Source: Auanema rhodensis (Eukaryota > Nematoda > Chromadorea > Rhabditida > Rhabditidae). Taken from it: a stretch of 64,000 nt of DNA. The stretch is from NCBI GenBank assembly GCA_964057225.1, contig OZ059894.1, positions 14,456,131 to 14,520,130 of the forward strand. Reading direction: 5' to 3'. Shown here in pieces: positions 49,651 to 61,016 of the stretch; the stretch's first letter is position 1; the number at the start of each line of letters is the position of its first letter. The notes under the pieces were generated by a model that did not search any database, was not told where the DNA came from, and saw only the letters and a list, made by a program, of their open reading frames with translations. The position numbers were made by a program, and so were the translations under genes.

Positions 49651-49983
49651 GGATCAATTTTACTTGAAACTTGTTATAAATGACGCTACGTCAACCAAAT
49701 TTCTTTTTCACGTCTTCACGTGAAGCATTAATGACATGTTTAATAAAACTTAGATGATATTCTCAACATTATAAGTTTGAAATTAAACTTAAATTTTCAA
49801 ATAAAATTATAAAAATTTTATTTTTTTCTTAGTTTTTCTTATTAGATTAGTCATGCAATATATTATATAATTCCGTATATGAATGATATTATTATTCATA
49901 TTTGAAATGATTTTTACCTGATTATTCAAATTTCACGTCAAGTTCTATGTAGTGATCATGCTATAACTTACAATTTCACGTGG
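49638..49983. promoter_or_regulatory. five TTCACGT-type elements upstream of the guanylyl cyclase
   Basis: In the 350 bp around the cyclase start, TTTCACGTAA (minus strand, overlapping the first exon at 49638-49647), TTTTCACGTC (about 49705), TTCACGTGAA (49715-49724, containing TCACGTGA), TTTCACGTCA (49931-49940) and TTTCACGTGG (49974-49983) recur. The decamer TTTCACGTCA also occurs in the inverted-repeat arms. They look like bHLH or bZIP-type sites; the factor is inferred, not shown. Confidence 0.45.
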
Positions 49984-50097
49984 AAATTTGAATTCATTTT
50001 GAAATTAAAATACTTTTTATGCTCGTAAGAAATGTTTTTTGATTAAATTTATTAATATATTTATTTATTTATTTATTTATAATATTATATCATATAA

Positions 50098-52685
50098 TTA
50101 ACATGTAATAAATGAACTAAGAGGCTTTGTTTGTCGAACCGTTTTACTGCGAGCATCATATTGATAAACTGTATTGCTAGTGAAAGCTGTGATAACAGAC
50201 CCAGAAGCTGAAGAAAAAAAATTTTTTGCTTAACAAATGAAAAATGAAAATTCTTACGAGATTCTATTCCTTTAACGCCATGTGGTAAATTAGGGAAATA
50301 ACTTGAAACTCTGTTAGAAAGTGTTTGCTGATTCCAGAATTCATCATAAACAGCAAAATCATCACCGTCCTTTAATAAATTATTTTTAATTTCTTTCATA
50401 AATCATATTCTAACTGAGAGTAAAATTTGGTGACCATTAATCCATCGTAATGCTCCAACAGGCTCAAACTTGATTTCAGAGGTTAATCGCTTTGGATATC
50501 CAGAGTCAAGTTGATATATTCCACGGATTCTTGAGAAATAGTATCCATAAACCTGAATCATTTATATAAACAAAGAAAAATTAACATTACTAACTTGTCC
50601 ATTTCCAAATATGAGCATTGTACCAGCAACAGGATTAAATACAGCAGCTCGAACACGTGAAGGGGCAGATGGAAACATGTCACGAATAGCAAGCTTCTAA
50701 ACAATATTTGAGATTAAGAATCATCTAATCAGAATCCGATTTTACTTTATGAACTTTTGTTCCACTTATTTGATATACATCTGAACCCGAAAATAGATAT
50801 GAGAAATCATCACCTAAATATATCATATAGTTAGATAAACAATTAGCTATTGAGACTCACTTGGAGTATAAGCATCAACACTTCGAGGACAACTACCCGA
50901 ACTTCCTCCAAATGATCCAGATGATCCACCAAAATCATCATTATCACCAAATATTGATCTACGTGTCGTTGTTGTAGGTCTCATCGTTGTAAAACGAGTT
51001 GTTGTTGTCGTTGGAGCACGAGTAGTATCTGAGTCATACAAATGTCTTCAATAAAGAACATGAATAATAGAACAAACCTCGTCCTAAGAAACGATCCAAC
51101 CAGCTGGACTTTGATGTTGTGGTAGCTGGACGTTGAGTTGTGGTGAATGATCCTCCAGAACTTCCACCACCTCGTTTTGGAGTCGTTCTAGGCCCTTAAA
51201 GCGGAAATGTCATCAAATCATTATGCATAACCACATCAATTCTACCATAGATATCTTGAATGCTTTGAACATCATCAGGTTGTAATTTTGGACGAATGTA
51301 TCTTCCACTAGAATCCACAGTTTTTTGATAAAATGGAGCCATAATAGCACTTTCAATACGAGAATGATCTAATCCTAATGTGTGTCCTCCTTCATGAATA
51401 GCAACAGCAAGGAAATCAGTTGCCTGATCACTAAATAATATATAAATTAGATAATATAATTATATAATTATATAATATAAATTATATTTAAATTTAAATT
51501 CATATACTAACTTTCCAATACGCTTAGTATCTTCATAAGCCCAATTCTCATCATCATCAAAATGCAAAGCACCATTTTCAGGCATTGTAGCATGAGCTAA
51601 TACACCTCCTATAAGTCAAGTTTTAAACCTTTCTTGCTTGAACTATACTCTGTCCAAACCTTTTCCATCGAAAGGCCATGGATCATTATGATTATTCGTT
51701 CCAAAACGAATCTTAATATCTGCAGATCCACCAGCAGCAACTTCAGAAAATTCTAATGGAGTAACTTCTGACCATAGATCATAAGCTTCTCGTATGGCAC
51801 GTCTAAAAGTTATTCAAACACGGATGTATTTGAAATTTCAAATTAACTACCTAACGTCATCTTTTGGCAAATCAGGTGAGAAGTTTTCAATAGAATATGT
51901 TAAAGAGGTTTTCCTCCATTTGAAAGCAGCTCCTGAATATTGCAGTTCAGGAAGATATTTTGAACTTTTGCATTGTTCTACCTCCACTGGTCACAGCAGC
52001 TACATCAATGACTCCACAACGTGGCTCAGCCATTTTTGTTTTAGTGTCTTCATCAAGTTCTCCAGTATTTTTCAGTCCAGCAAACTCTTGGAATTTTCTG
52101 GAAACAAGCTTAATACATGATTTGCTCTTCTTGCAACACCCAAAAGATCAATCATAATTAATATTCTTACGAGACAGCCTTCTTCAGCCAACTAGTGGAT
52201 GAACCAAAATCAGCAGTCATGCCATTTGGGGATGAACCCAGACTATTACTAGGACCTATATATCCGAAATCTTGTAAATATTTCTAAAAATTAAATAAAA
52301 TAATTTTTTAAACATCGTTTTTATTTTATTTTCTTTGTTAAATTCTTTGTTAAAACATGAAAACTTCCTTTTTAGATTTTTGTCGTGTTTTAAACTTTTC
52401 TTACAAATGAATCTTCTCTTGATAAAGACTAATATAAAGAAAAAAAAAGAAAAAAAAGTTGAAATGATCAGTCATTACGATTGATGAGCCGATTTCTCAA
52501 AAAATATTTTAGTTTCTTAAAGTATAACTTACTTTAGCTTTATCATCTGATACTGGCCGAAATTTTGATTTTATTTTATGAGCTGTAGATGATGCTCCAT
52601 CAGCTATTTTACTAATAAAATCAAAAAATCCAGCTTCAACTGTGATTATAAAAATTCCAAATAATATCAAATATTTAATTCTCAT
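50098..52685 (-). CDS. matrix metalloproteinase with hemopexin-like C-terminus
   Basis: About 550 residues. A signal peptide (ILFGIFIITVEAGFF) is followed by a propeptide with KYLQDFGYIGPSN and a cysteine switch AEPRCGVID, which holds the zymogen inactive. The catalytic domain has IRFGTNNHNDPWPFDGKGG, LAHATMP and the zinc motif HEGGHTLGLDHS with Met-turn SAIMAPFY. HExxHxxGLxH with the cysteine switch defines the MMP (M10A) family rather than astacins. A Pro/Thr/Ser-rich hinge (TTTTRFTTMRPTTTTRR) and a Gly-Ser stretch lead to a C-terminal propeller-like region that begins SGSCPRSVDAY and ends SFITC, so the closing disulfide of a hemopexin domain is present. The usual Phe/Leu/Ile after HE is Gly here. 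The protein is secreted and should act on extracellular matrix. Confidence 0.93.
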
Positions 52686-53926
52686 AATTATCTGAAAGAT
52701 TATTATCAGTATTTTTCATAAAATATATTTAAATTTTTGAATAACAAAAATAAAAATTCGTTGAAAATGTTTCAAAAGATGTAATGAAATAACATTTTTC
52801 ATAAAGGAATATATAACTTTATGAATTATTTCTTTCAAGATTTTTAGAAGATAATTTAAACCGGTTTAGTATATAAGCATTAAATATATATATATATAAA
52901 TATCTTTATTTATATATAAAATTTAAAATAAAAATAAAAATAAATAATAATATTTAAAGAAAACAGCCTGCCAGATAGATTGTAGAATGAATGTTCTCTT
53001 AATAATTTTATTGAATCAAGAAAAATTTTGACAACAAAAAAAGAACAATGGCTTTGAAATCGATTGACCTATCTGTTACAACAACGTTCCAATCGGTAAA
53101 AGGTGGAGAAAAAGACATTGCCTTTTGAATTTAATGGCTTTTCATACACATATTACTGTATATTTTCTCTAATTTCTCTTTTATTTTCATAATGTATTTG
53201 AAGAATATTTGGCCAATCCACACAGGAAGTTGTCTCATCAGCTAGACCATGTGAGAGAAAGAGAATTGAAAGAGTAAAAGTGTGAGAAGAAGAATGATAG
53301 AACCTTGAAGATCATCAACATATCTAGTAGTATTAGTCATTAAAATATATAAATTATTCTAAAAATAGTTAAAATCGTGTAAAAACTTTATATACTATAT
53401 GCATGTTAATATAAAAGTTTTTATAAAATTGTACTTGTATTTCATTTAATAAAGAAAATTTTATTATAATAAACATTTATTATATAACATTTACAGCAGT
53501 TTTTTACTTGATGTGTAAGGAAGAGATCACACTATTAACCAAAATAATGCCCGCATATAGTTTAAAAAAAAACTGTATTTATGTATATATATATAGTATA
53601 TATAGTATATACTATATATATATATAATTATAAATTATAAGAAAAGAATTGATGAATAGATGAAAACATATTTCAATTTGAGATTGATATACATGTAATA
53701 TAGTATCAGATATATTAAGTATGTAATAATACTCGTAATTATCACTGGTAATCCAAAAAAAAACTTCGAGAATGAAGTTGGATGGACAAAAAAAAAAACA
53801 TTTTTTTCTAAAAGAAAATGATAAATTTAGTTTATAAAAGGTACTCGTATTGATATGTTGTACAAAATTATAAGATTTAATATCATATAATATTGGAAAC
53901 AACAGTCCTGATATATTCTGAAGATG

Positions 53927-53980
<54 letters not shown>

Positions 53981-54050
53981 CTTTTTCTTACTATTTTAGT
54001 CTCTTTTCATTCTATTAATATATACAAAATGAATTTTCCTATTAAAAATT
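52686..54050. other. intergenic with CT microsatellite and TA palindromes
   Basis: Contains no gene. TA-rich palindromic sequence lies at about 53585-53628 (TATATAGTATATACTATATA core), and a perfect (TC)24 tract at 53931-53978. Confidence 0.55.
53931..53978. repeat. (TC)24 microsatellite
   Basis: Forty-eight uninterrupted bases of TC, 72 bp beyond the stop codon of the 7TM receptor and probably in its 3' region (GA on the coding strand). Confidence 0.97.
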
Positions 54051-56801
54051 TTAAATCATTCGATTCAAATTTGAGGATATTGTTGCATCTTTGTTCAAAC
54101 GAACAAGAGAGCTTTTCTGTTCCTGACTACTTGAACGTAATTCATAATCATAAACTGCCGAAAATGAGAATCGTTTACGGAGATCAGTCATAACACCTTT
54201 ACGTATGACACTACTGAAATAAATTAAAATAAATTAAAATTTTAATTATATATTATGATATTAATATAAAACTTACCTAAAGAAAAGATATAAAAGTGGA
54301 TTAACAAATGAATTTGCAGCAAATACTACCATAACTGCCCAATTCCACCATTTTCCTTGTTTAGCTAATTGAGTAATGAATATCTTCAATATTTAATATA
54401 TTATTAAAAATATAATTAAAATAATAAATACAAACCTGGCCAACAACAAATAGTATTGTATTGATAATACATGGTACTAATAAACGTGTTTCAATACTCA
54501 TTTGACGTTGAGCAGCAAATAATGATGATGACATTGAAGCTCGTGAATATCGTGAACGTAATTCTAAAAAAAATAAATTATTTTAATTATAATAAAATAT
54601 ATAATAAACCTAATGTTCGTTGTCTTTGTCGTTTAAACAGCATTATTAGAGCAGCTACATAAAATGGAAATGGTAGTATCATCAAAACAACATTACAAGA
54701 CATGTAATAAGTACTTGTTCCTCGTGTTTCATATTCATACCAATTAGCTTCCATTCCATAATTTTGTGGGCTATACCATAATGGTTCAAACCATACAAAC
54801 TAAACATATACAATTAAAATTAGAACAACAACAACAAATATTTGTAACGAACCTGATGTTCAACCATTGACTGTATTAATCCCATAAACCATGGTAAAAT
54901 ACAAATCAGTACACATGTTCCATAAGGTAATGTTCTTAAAAATGAAAATGTTTCGAAATTCTCAAACAAAAACAAAATTTTATTTTTTTTTATAAAAAAA
55001 ATGAAAAACAAAAGAAAATTACCTGAACCAGTTTGGCCATTGAACTGCTGCTAGTCGTGACCAAGCTATGATAGTGTAATGATAAACCATTGCCCACCTG
55101 TAAAAAAATATATTTCAAAGATACTTATTAGAAAAAAAAATCAGATACAACCGCTTATTGTCATGAAAAGTTTAAAAAATGAATTATATAGTTCACGTGA
55201 ATTTCACATGTTCATCTTCTTAGTTATTCAATTTTTTTTTGTGAAAACTTGCATAGTAAATGAAGTTTTAGATTACTATGAAACTTTATTCCAAGTTGCA
55301 AACCTACCACGTGAAATCCAAGTAAATATGAGCATGCCATCGGACTGATATGGGTAAAAGTTCATCTTGTGTTAATATAACTATGCCTGGCCACAAAGCA
55401 AACTAAAAGAAAAACAAAGAATTATTGATATATCAAAGCTTGAAATTCAAATATATTTATTTCAAGTTTAATTATCTTATAATTATAAACTTAAATTCTT
55501 GTGTACGGGGTTCCATATTTAAAATAAACAAAATAAATGTTTTAAATACATTTTTCATTTTTAAAAGAAAAAAATTATTTTAATTTCCTTATTTTGGAAG
55601 ACATTGCGGATAAATTAGCTTATAATTAAGTTTTTTCTTCAATGTTTAATCATTTTAATTATTCCATCACAATCTAATCAAGTTTATTGGTTTTCATGAC
55701 AATTTAAACATTAATGATGCAAGTTGGAAAATAAAGAAATTTGTAATTCATAATTACTGAAATTAAAAAAATGTTTCCCTTCTAGATAACAAAAATGAAG
55801 AGAATCATAAAACTAATTCATGTTTTCACTGTAATATGAAACCTTCTCATCGCGCAGTTGTATCCCCTTCTAGTCCCAATCGCCTAAAAGTGGTTTATAG
55901 GACACGTGCCTTTCACTCTTGGCTTCTTTCGTCTTTTCTGATCTCAAATCTCGTCATTCCAGGAAAAGCCTGTTGTATCAACTTGATGAAAACATCCACA
56001 ACGGCTTTGGCCATCCGTAACCGTATATGCGTTTCAAATTTCTTTCAATGGGGCTTGCGCAAAATTCGAAACCCTGTGACAAGAAAGGAAACAGATGCCC
56101 TCAGGCGATCAGCCCGATCACGTGAGCAAATAGTTTTGCTAGAGGTCCTTACCATTATGGATTTTCAAGAGCTTCTCCCTCTGTTTCCTTTTGAAAGTCT
56201 TTCTCTGTTTCTCTTTTCCCTTGGTATTCAGCGCTCCTTCACCTTATAATCTCGTCTACTTTATGTGTTCTCTGTCGTCCCCCCCTCTCTTTCCCTTCCT
56301 ATACCTATACCGACTATGTATCTGCTGAATTTTCATAGTAAAAAACCAAAATTTCAATTAGAATAGTTAAGTTGATTACTAAGTCAATGGAATTCAATTA
56401 ACTATATGGCATTATAAAGATTTTTTTGAATCAAAGATTAAAAGTAAAATTAGTCATTTATCAATCTTCCTAAAACTTTTTTAACATTCACCAAAAATTT
56501 AAAAATAATTTAAAAAAAACAAATGTATATATAGATAAATAAATTTACCTGAATCATAAGCAAAATATCTGTTAATGCCTGACTAATGAGAAAACGAAAT
56601 CCTACTATCTCACTAGCCATACGTATCATTGACGTTGTTATGAGGAAATATAAGGCAATTCCTAAAACAAATACAATAATTTGTTTGTTATAAACATAAA
56701 AAGTTATAAAATAACATCAAAATATAAATTATATCTGACAACTTACCAGCAATTCCAAAAAATAGAAGAAAAAAGCCAGCGGCTGCATCTGACGGGCTCA
56801 T
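54051..56801 (-). CDS. rhodopsin-like 7TM receptor (orphan GPCR)
   Basis: About 370 residues in eight or more exons. Hydrophobic segments in order: GFFLLFFGIAGIALYFLITT, FRFLISQALTDILLMIQFAL, YLDFTWWAMVYHYTIIAWSR, TCVLICILPWFMGLIQSM, SCNVVLMILPFPFYVAALIM, RLLVPCIINTILFVVGQIF and WAVMVVFAANSFVNPLLYLF. The last carries an NPLLY (NPxxY) motif followed by a basic helix 8 (RKGVMTDLRKRFSF). The position of the class A DRY is AWSRL, so the Asp/Glu is missing but Arg is kept. The N-terminus (MSPSDAAAG) is very short with no signal peptide. A Ser-rich loop (SRYSRASMSSS) and tail suit arrestin-type regulation. It resembles nematode serpentine families of the Srx/Srt kind, but I cannot fix the subfamily. 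A 1.1-kb intron (about 55410-56550) holds an opposite-strand ORF. Confidence 0.85.
55836..56249 (+). CDS. 137-codon ORF antisense within a receptor intron, doubtful
   Basis: This is the longest open frame of any intron in the window and has higher GC than its surroundings. It starts MKPSHRAVVSPSSPNRLK and is basic in the middle (LRKIRNPVTRKETDALRRSA), becoming Leu/Phe-rich at the end. No domain, signal peptide or splice partner was recognised. It contains TCACGTGA at 56118-56125. It may be a chance frame, a regulatory island, or an exon of an unlocated plus-strand gene. Confidence 0.2.
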   Translation: MKPSHRAVVSPSSPNRLKVVYRTRAFHSWLLSSFLISNLVIPGKACCINLMKTSTTALAIRNRICVSNFFQWGLRKIRNPVTRKETDALRRSARSREQIVLLEVLTIMDFQELLPLFPFESLSLFLFSLGIQRSFTL

Positions 56802-58416
56802 GCTGGACTCTTCTCTGAAAAAAAAGTGATGATGATGAGATGAAATGATATGAATTCAAGTTTATAATATATGAGAGTACGCTGGAATATGTGAGGAAGT
56901 TGATGAGGCTGTTGACTGACAAGAAAATCTCGATGATAAGGTATGATTGTGTATGATGGGTGGAGAAAATATTAAAAGAAAAAAAAGTTCTACAATGAGC
57001 TAATAATTTGAAGGGCAACAAAAAAAGTTTGCAGAAAAAGGTTTGGTCAATAAAACGATTTGTAGAAGTACTTGAAGCCGTGAAGAAGTTGAAAGAACAA
57101 GCTGTCGGCATTGAAAAAGCAAAGTGGATGAGGTGGACTGTGGGCGTCGTCAGTTCAGCTGAAAGACTAGCTATTGCTCAGAGACATTATAGAAGACAAT
57201 AATGAAACCAACGAGAATGTGGATATCAAGAAGAACGACATTGCGCTTCATCTTGATATGAGATACTTATGGAAATCCTTTAATGGCATACCAATGTATC
57301 AAAGTGAAATATTTAAGGCTTAAACATTGAAACCATCATTCCGGCGGTCATGTTCTCAGGGGCAACCTACAGCTCCATTAGACGCGATGTTTTTCAAAGA
57401 AAAAAAAATAATTTGTTAGGAAAAAGCTGATGGTTCTGTTGAAGATAGATAGATAGCTTAGCTTATACGGAGTGAAAATGAGCCGCGATGTGACCCCCGA
57501 GGGCAAGAACGGCCAAATATGCAAGTTTAGAATTTCAAAATTCTCACAGATAACCTCAGACTTGAGTCTGCGGAGATTTTGCAGAACAAAACGAGACAAA
57601 GAAGAGCAACATGCTGATGCTCTTCCTCTATACTCTCTCTCTATACTCTCTCATTTTCAAAATTTTGCTCTGGCTCTTTCGTACTCAATCGTTTTTTTAC
57701 TGGTCTCCTGTCTTTCATAGAGTATGTCATCTCCTCTTTCTGTTTCGATGACTCCCGGAAACAGGTCTGCACTAGAAATAGAGATGATTATAATTATGAC
57801 ATGAAGATCTCAAACCAGACAAATATTTCTATATAAGGCCATGCTTTCAGACAGAGTCAATGCGCCAAAAGGTTTCAAAACCGAGCAATTGAACTTGGCT
57901 CACAAAATGTTCAAAGAAAAATTTAAAAAAACTGATCGCAAAAGACTTTTTGAAAATTTATTACGCGAATGGTAAGCCTAATTCTCTGGAGAAGATGAAG
58001 AACGAATGTGTAGAAATGTTTTTTGAAACGTGTATGTGGTGAACAGATGGAGAAATAAATCGGATGTCCTCGTTTCTCTTTTTCCAAAAGAGAGGAATAG
58101 AAAAAGTTACGAGGGAAAAAGAAAGAGAAAAAGAGAGAAAGAAGGGGGAAAGAAGAGAGAGAGAAAAAACTATATTAAATTTCTATAAACAATTATATTT
58201 TAAATGAATCGACTTCGAATCGTCTTTCATTTTACCTGTCTGAATGGCAATAACGTCCAGACAATCCAATGTCCAAGTGGCTTGATAAGAACCGATTCGT
58301 GTGAATAGGCTCAACCTTGTTGACTTTCTAAGCCCTATTCATGTGTGACAAGATTATGTCTTGTATGAATCTCTCTTTTAACTTTGCAACCCCGATAGTT
58401 CAAATAATTCTTAACA
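56802..58416. other. receptor promoter side and intergenic tract with purine runs
   Basis: No complete gene is supported. Three plus-strand stretches read protein-like: 57008-57202 (RFVEVLEAVKKLKEQAVGIE), 57478-57720 (SRDVTPEGKNGQICKFRISK) and 57841-57975 (MLSDRVNAPKGFKTEQLNLA, 44 codons ending near a GTAAGC). They could be remnants or alternative first exons. A homopurine-rich block lies at about 58087-58168. Confidence 0.35.
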
Positions 58417-58515
58417 ATGAGCAGACGAAACCGCAACGATCAGTTCAGCCGGATGGATGGGCATCGTTCCGCCTACATGTTGATCCACCTCAATGAAATG
58501 CGAAACCTTTACACA
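58417..58515 (+). CDS. candidate distal first exon of the gene at the right edge
   Basis: An ATG opens 33 codons (MSRRNRNDQFSRMDGHRSAY and on to NEMRNLYT) of well-balanced coding sequence, ending in phase 0 at a good GTAAGA donor. The next phase-0 acceptor with matching style is at 63573, which would make a 5.06-kb intron. Codon use and GC content differ sharply from the flanking AT-rich DNA. It may instead belong to a different gene. Confidence 0.4.
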
Positions 58516-60177
58516 GTAAGAAAATGAACAACTTTCTCTTCATAGCTTTCCCTCATATGTTGTCTGACCCTTTTTCATTCCAAGACTTCTTTGATTCTCT
58601 CTCTTTTCCTCTCATACTTTCTCTCTCTCTAGTCCACTCTCTCTGTATAATCTTCCACTTTCAACTTCTACTCTCAGATATACACTTCATCATCGTGAGA
58701 TTACCATATGAAATAAACAATACAAATAATAATAACATTTTTAATAACAAAAAAAATTTTTTTTTGATTAAAATTCAAAATGCGAATCGTTTGATGAAAT
58801 ATTGGAATTCAAACGATCTCAATTTATTGCTCAGTTGAGAAGATGATCAAATAGAAAACAGAGCTAAAACCTTAAATGCCATGTTCAAATAGATCTATTT
58901 CGAATTTTTTTTCAGAACATTTCAGGAAATTTTTGGTGAAATTGTTGACAAGCCAATAAAAATCTTGAAACGAAAAGTTATTCTTTTTTTTTTTTCATAT
59001 GAATGTTCATCTTATTTACATAAAATATTTCAAAATGTTATAATCTTAATGAAAACAAAGAAAATAAAAAGAAGAAATTTTAAAAATTTTCCACTTAAAT
59101 TATTATTCATAATAACGAAATAATAAAAAATATAAAAATGAAAAATCGTTTGATAATCTTATAATTCAGACATATTTTAAAAATCAAATTTTAATAAATA
59201 TTGTTAACTATAATGAATTTTTATGTGGTTCACTACGAAAAAAATGACGTCATTCGTATATATCAGAAGTAAAACATCGGAATAAAGTTGTTGAATGATA
59301 TTCACTTTTGAATGAATATTTCATTAGTTTAGCAACTATCTTCAGAGAGATAAAAAAAAACATTTTCCATGCATTTTCATTATTAGGTTTTCAAACTTTT
59401 TTTTTTTTGAAAAATGTTTCAACAATAAAATATAAAAAAAACTTAGGATAATGATGATATAGTTTGCTCGAAAGAATACTAAGCATATATAAGCTTTTGT
59501 GGACAAAATCATGTAAAAGCTTGCGGCAATTTTCATTTGATATTGGGCCCACGAATGATGAAGGGCTCTCTTGCATGCTTGCAATAATGCTTCATGAAGT
59601 AAAAGTATGAGAAATGCTGAATGCAAAAATATAAATATATATGTAAGTCTAAACTTTGTGAAGTGAAAGGTACTCTTTGTAAAAATGAAAAGTATGACAA
59701 TTTTCTTTTAAATTCCTGTTCATTCTAGTAGCACACTTCAAGTCCAGAATCACGTATGACATGCAAAAGTGTCTGTTAGATATGTATGACACGACAAAAC
59801 GAGTGCTTAATATCATCCATCAAATCAAAAATCATATTATAATATTAATTTCATTTTATTTTTATATCAAAAATAAATATATCAGTTGTTAGATGATGTC
59901 ATTTCTTATAAAATTGCAAAAGAGAGACAACAATCCTTCAAAAAATTTGATGATGAAGAAAATGGCAAATATGAGGTTTGTTTTACAAAACGTTTATAAC
60001 AAAAATGAGAAGAAATTACAATCTTGAACAAGGATGATGGAATAAAGCTTCCAAATAAGACAAAAAGAAAAACAAGTTATATTGACTGTACAACAATCAT
60101 ATGAAAAAAAATACATTTTTTATTCGAAAATTTAGTTTTAAAATCCAAAGAAAATTGCTGTGAAATATGGAATTAAG

Positions 60178-60190
<13 letters not shown>

Positions 60191-60216
<26 letters not shown>
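60191..60216. repeat. (GA) microsatellite
   Basis: An uninterrupted GA run inside a longer AAAG/GAGA purine tract. Confidence 0.95.
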
Positions 60217-60223
<7 letters not shown>

Positions 60224-60883
60224 AAGGTTGGGGACTCATGCTTAACTACTATACTTGGACACCTCCATTAGTTGAACCCGATGTTGAAACCTTGCTCCTC
60301 CTGATTCTGTTGCTCTAGCTGCAGCCTCCTGCTCTCTCCGAAATGTTTCCATATAAATGCAGAACGTTAAGTAGTCTTCTAGATGCATTTATCATTGAAA
60401 GGAGAAGGGTGGGCTTGTTTGTCTATTAGCTATATGGTATAGTTAATGAGAGATTTCAATTTTAATTTGCGAACAATATGAAGAAGCATTTGCATACAAA
60501 TAAACAGAGACACATGCACACACGATGCACATAACATGTACACAAACATAAATTGTTATATGTTTGTCATAAAGTTTCGAAATAATCATTGAAAATGAGA
60601 ACTTTTTAGCTCTAAAAAGGTTTAAAAGGCTTTTGCTTACCAAGTTTTAGCATATAACGTCAAGCTTGAAATTAAAAGATTAATGAGGAATAAGTGGGTG
60701 GAGTACGTAAGCTTGTGTTCCATGAGGATAAATGGTATTAAGGTATATCAAACATATATTTGACTAGAAGGACTTCAAGTTCTTCGTCATAAATACGTAC
60801 CGAAAAAATGAATTATATTGCCCACATGATGATCACGTAACTTTCATTTTAATACGTAATAGAATGAGAGAGATAAATGTAAT

Positions 60884-60888
<5 letters not shown>

Positions 60889-60946
<58 letters not shown>

Positions 60947-61016
60947 CAAGGGGAAAAAAAGAGGGGGGAGGGCAACGGGGAGAATGAGAGAAAAAGAAAG
61001 AGAAAGAGGGTAACAA
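60889..61016. repeat. long purine tract with (GA)n core
   Basis: A GA run of about 38 bases (60899-60936) continues into AAAG, GGGGA and AGAGGG stretches. The whole 128 bp is almost purely A and G on the plus strand, with a few T and C. Confidence 0.9.
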
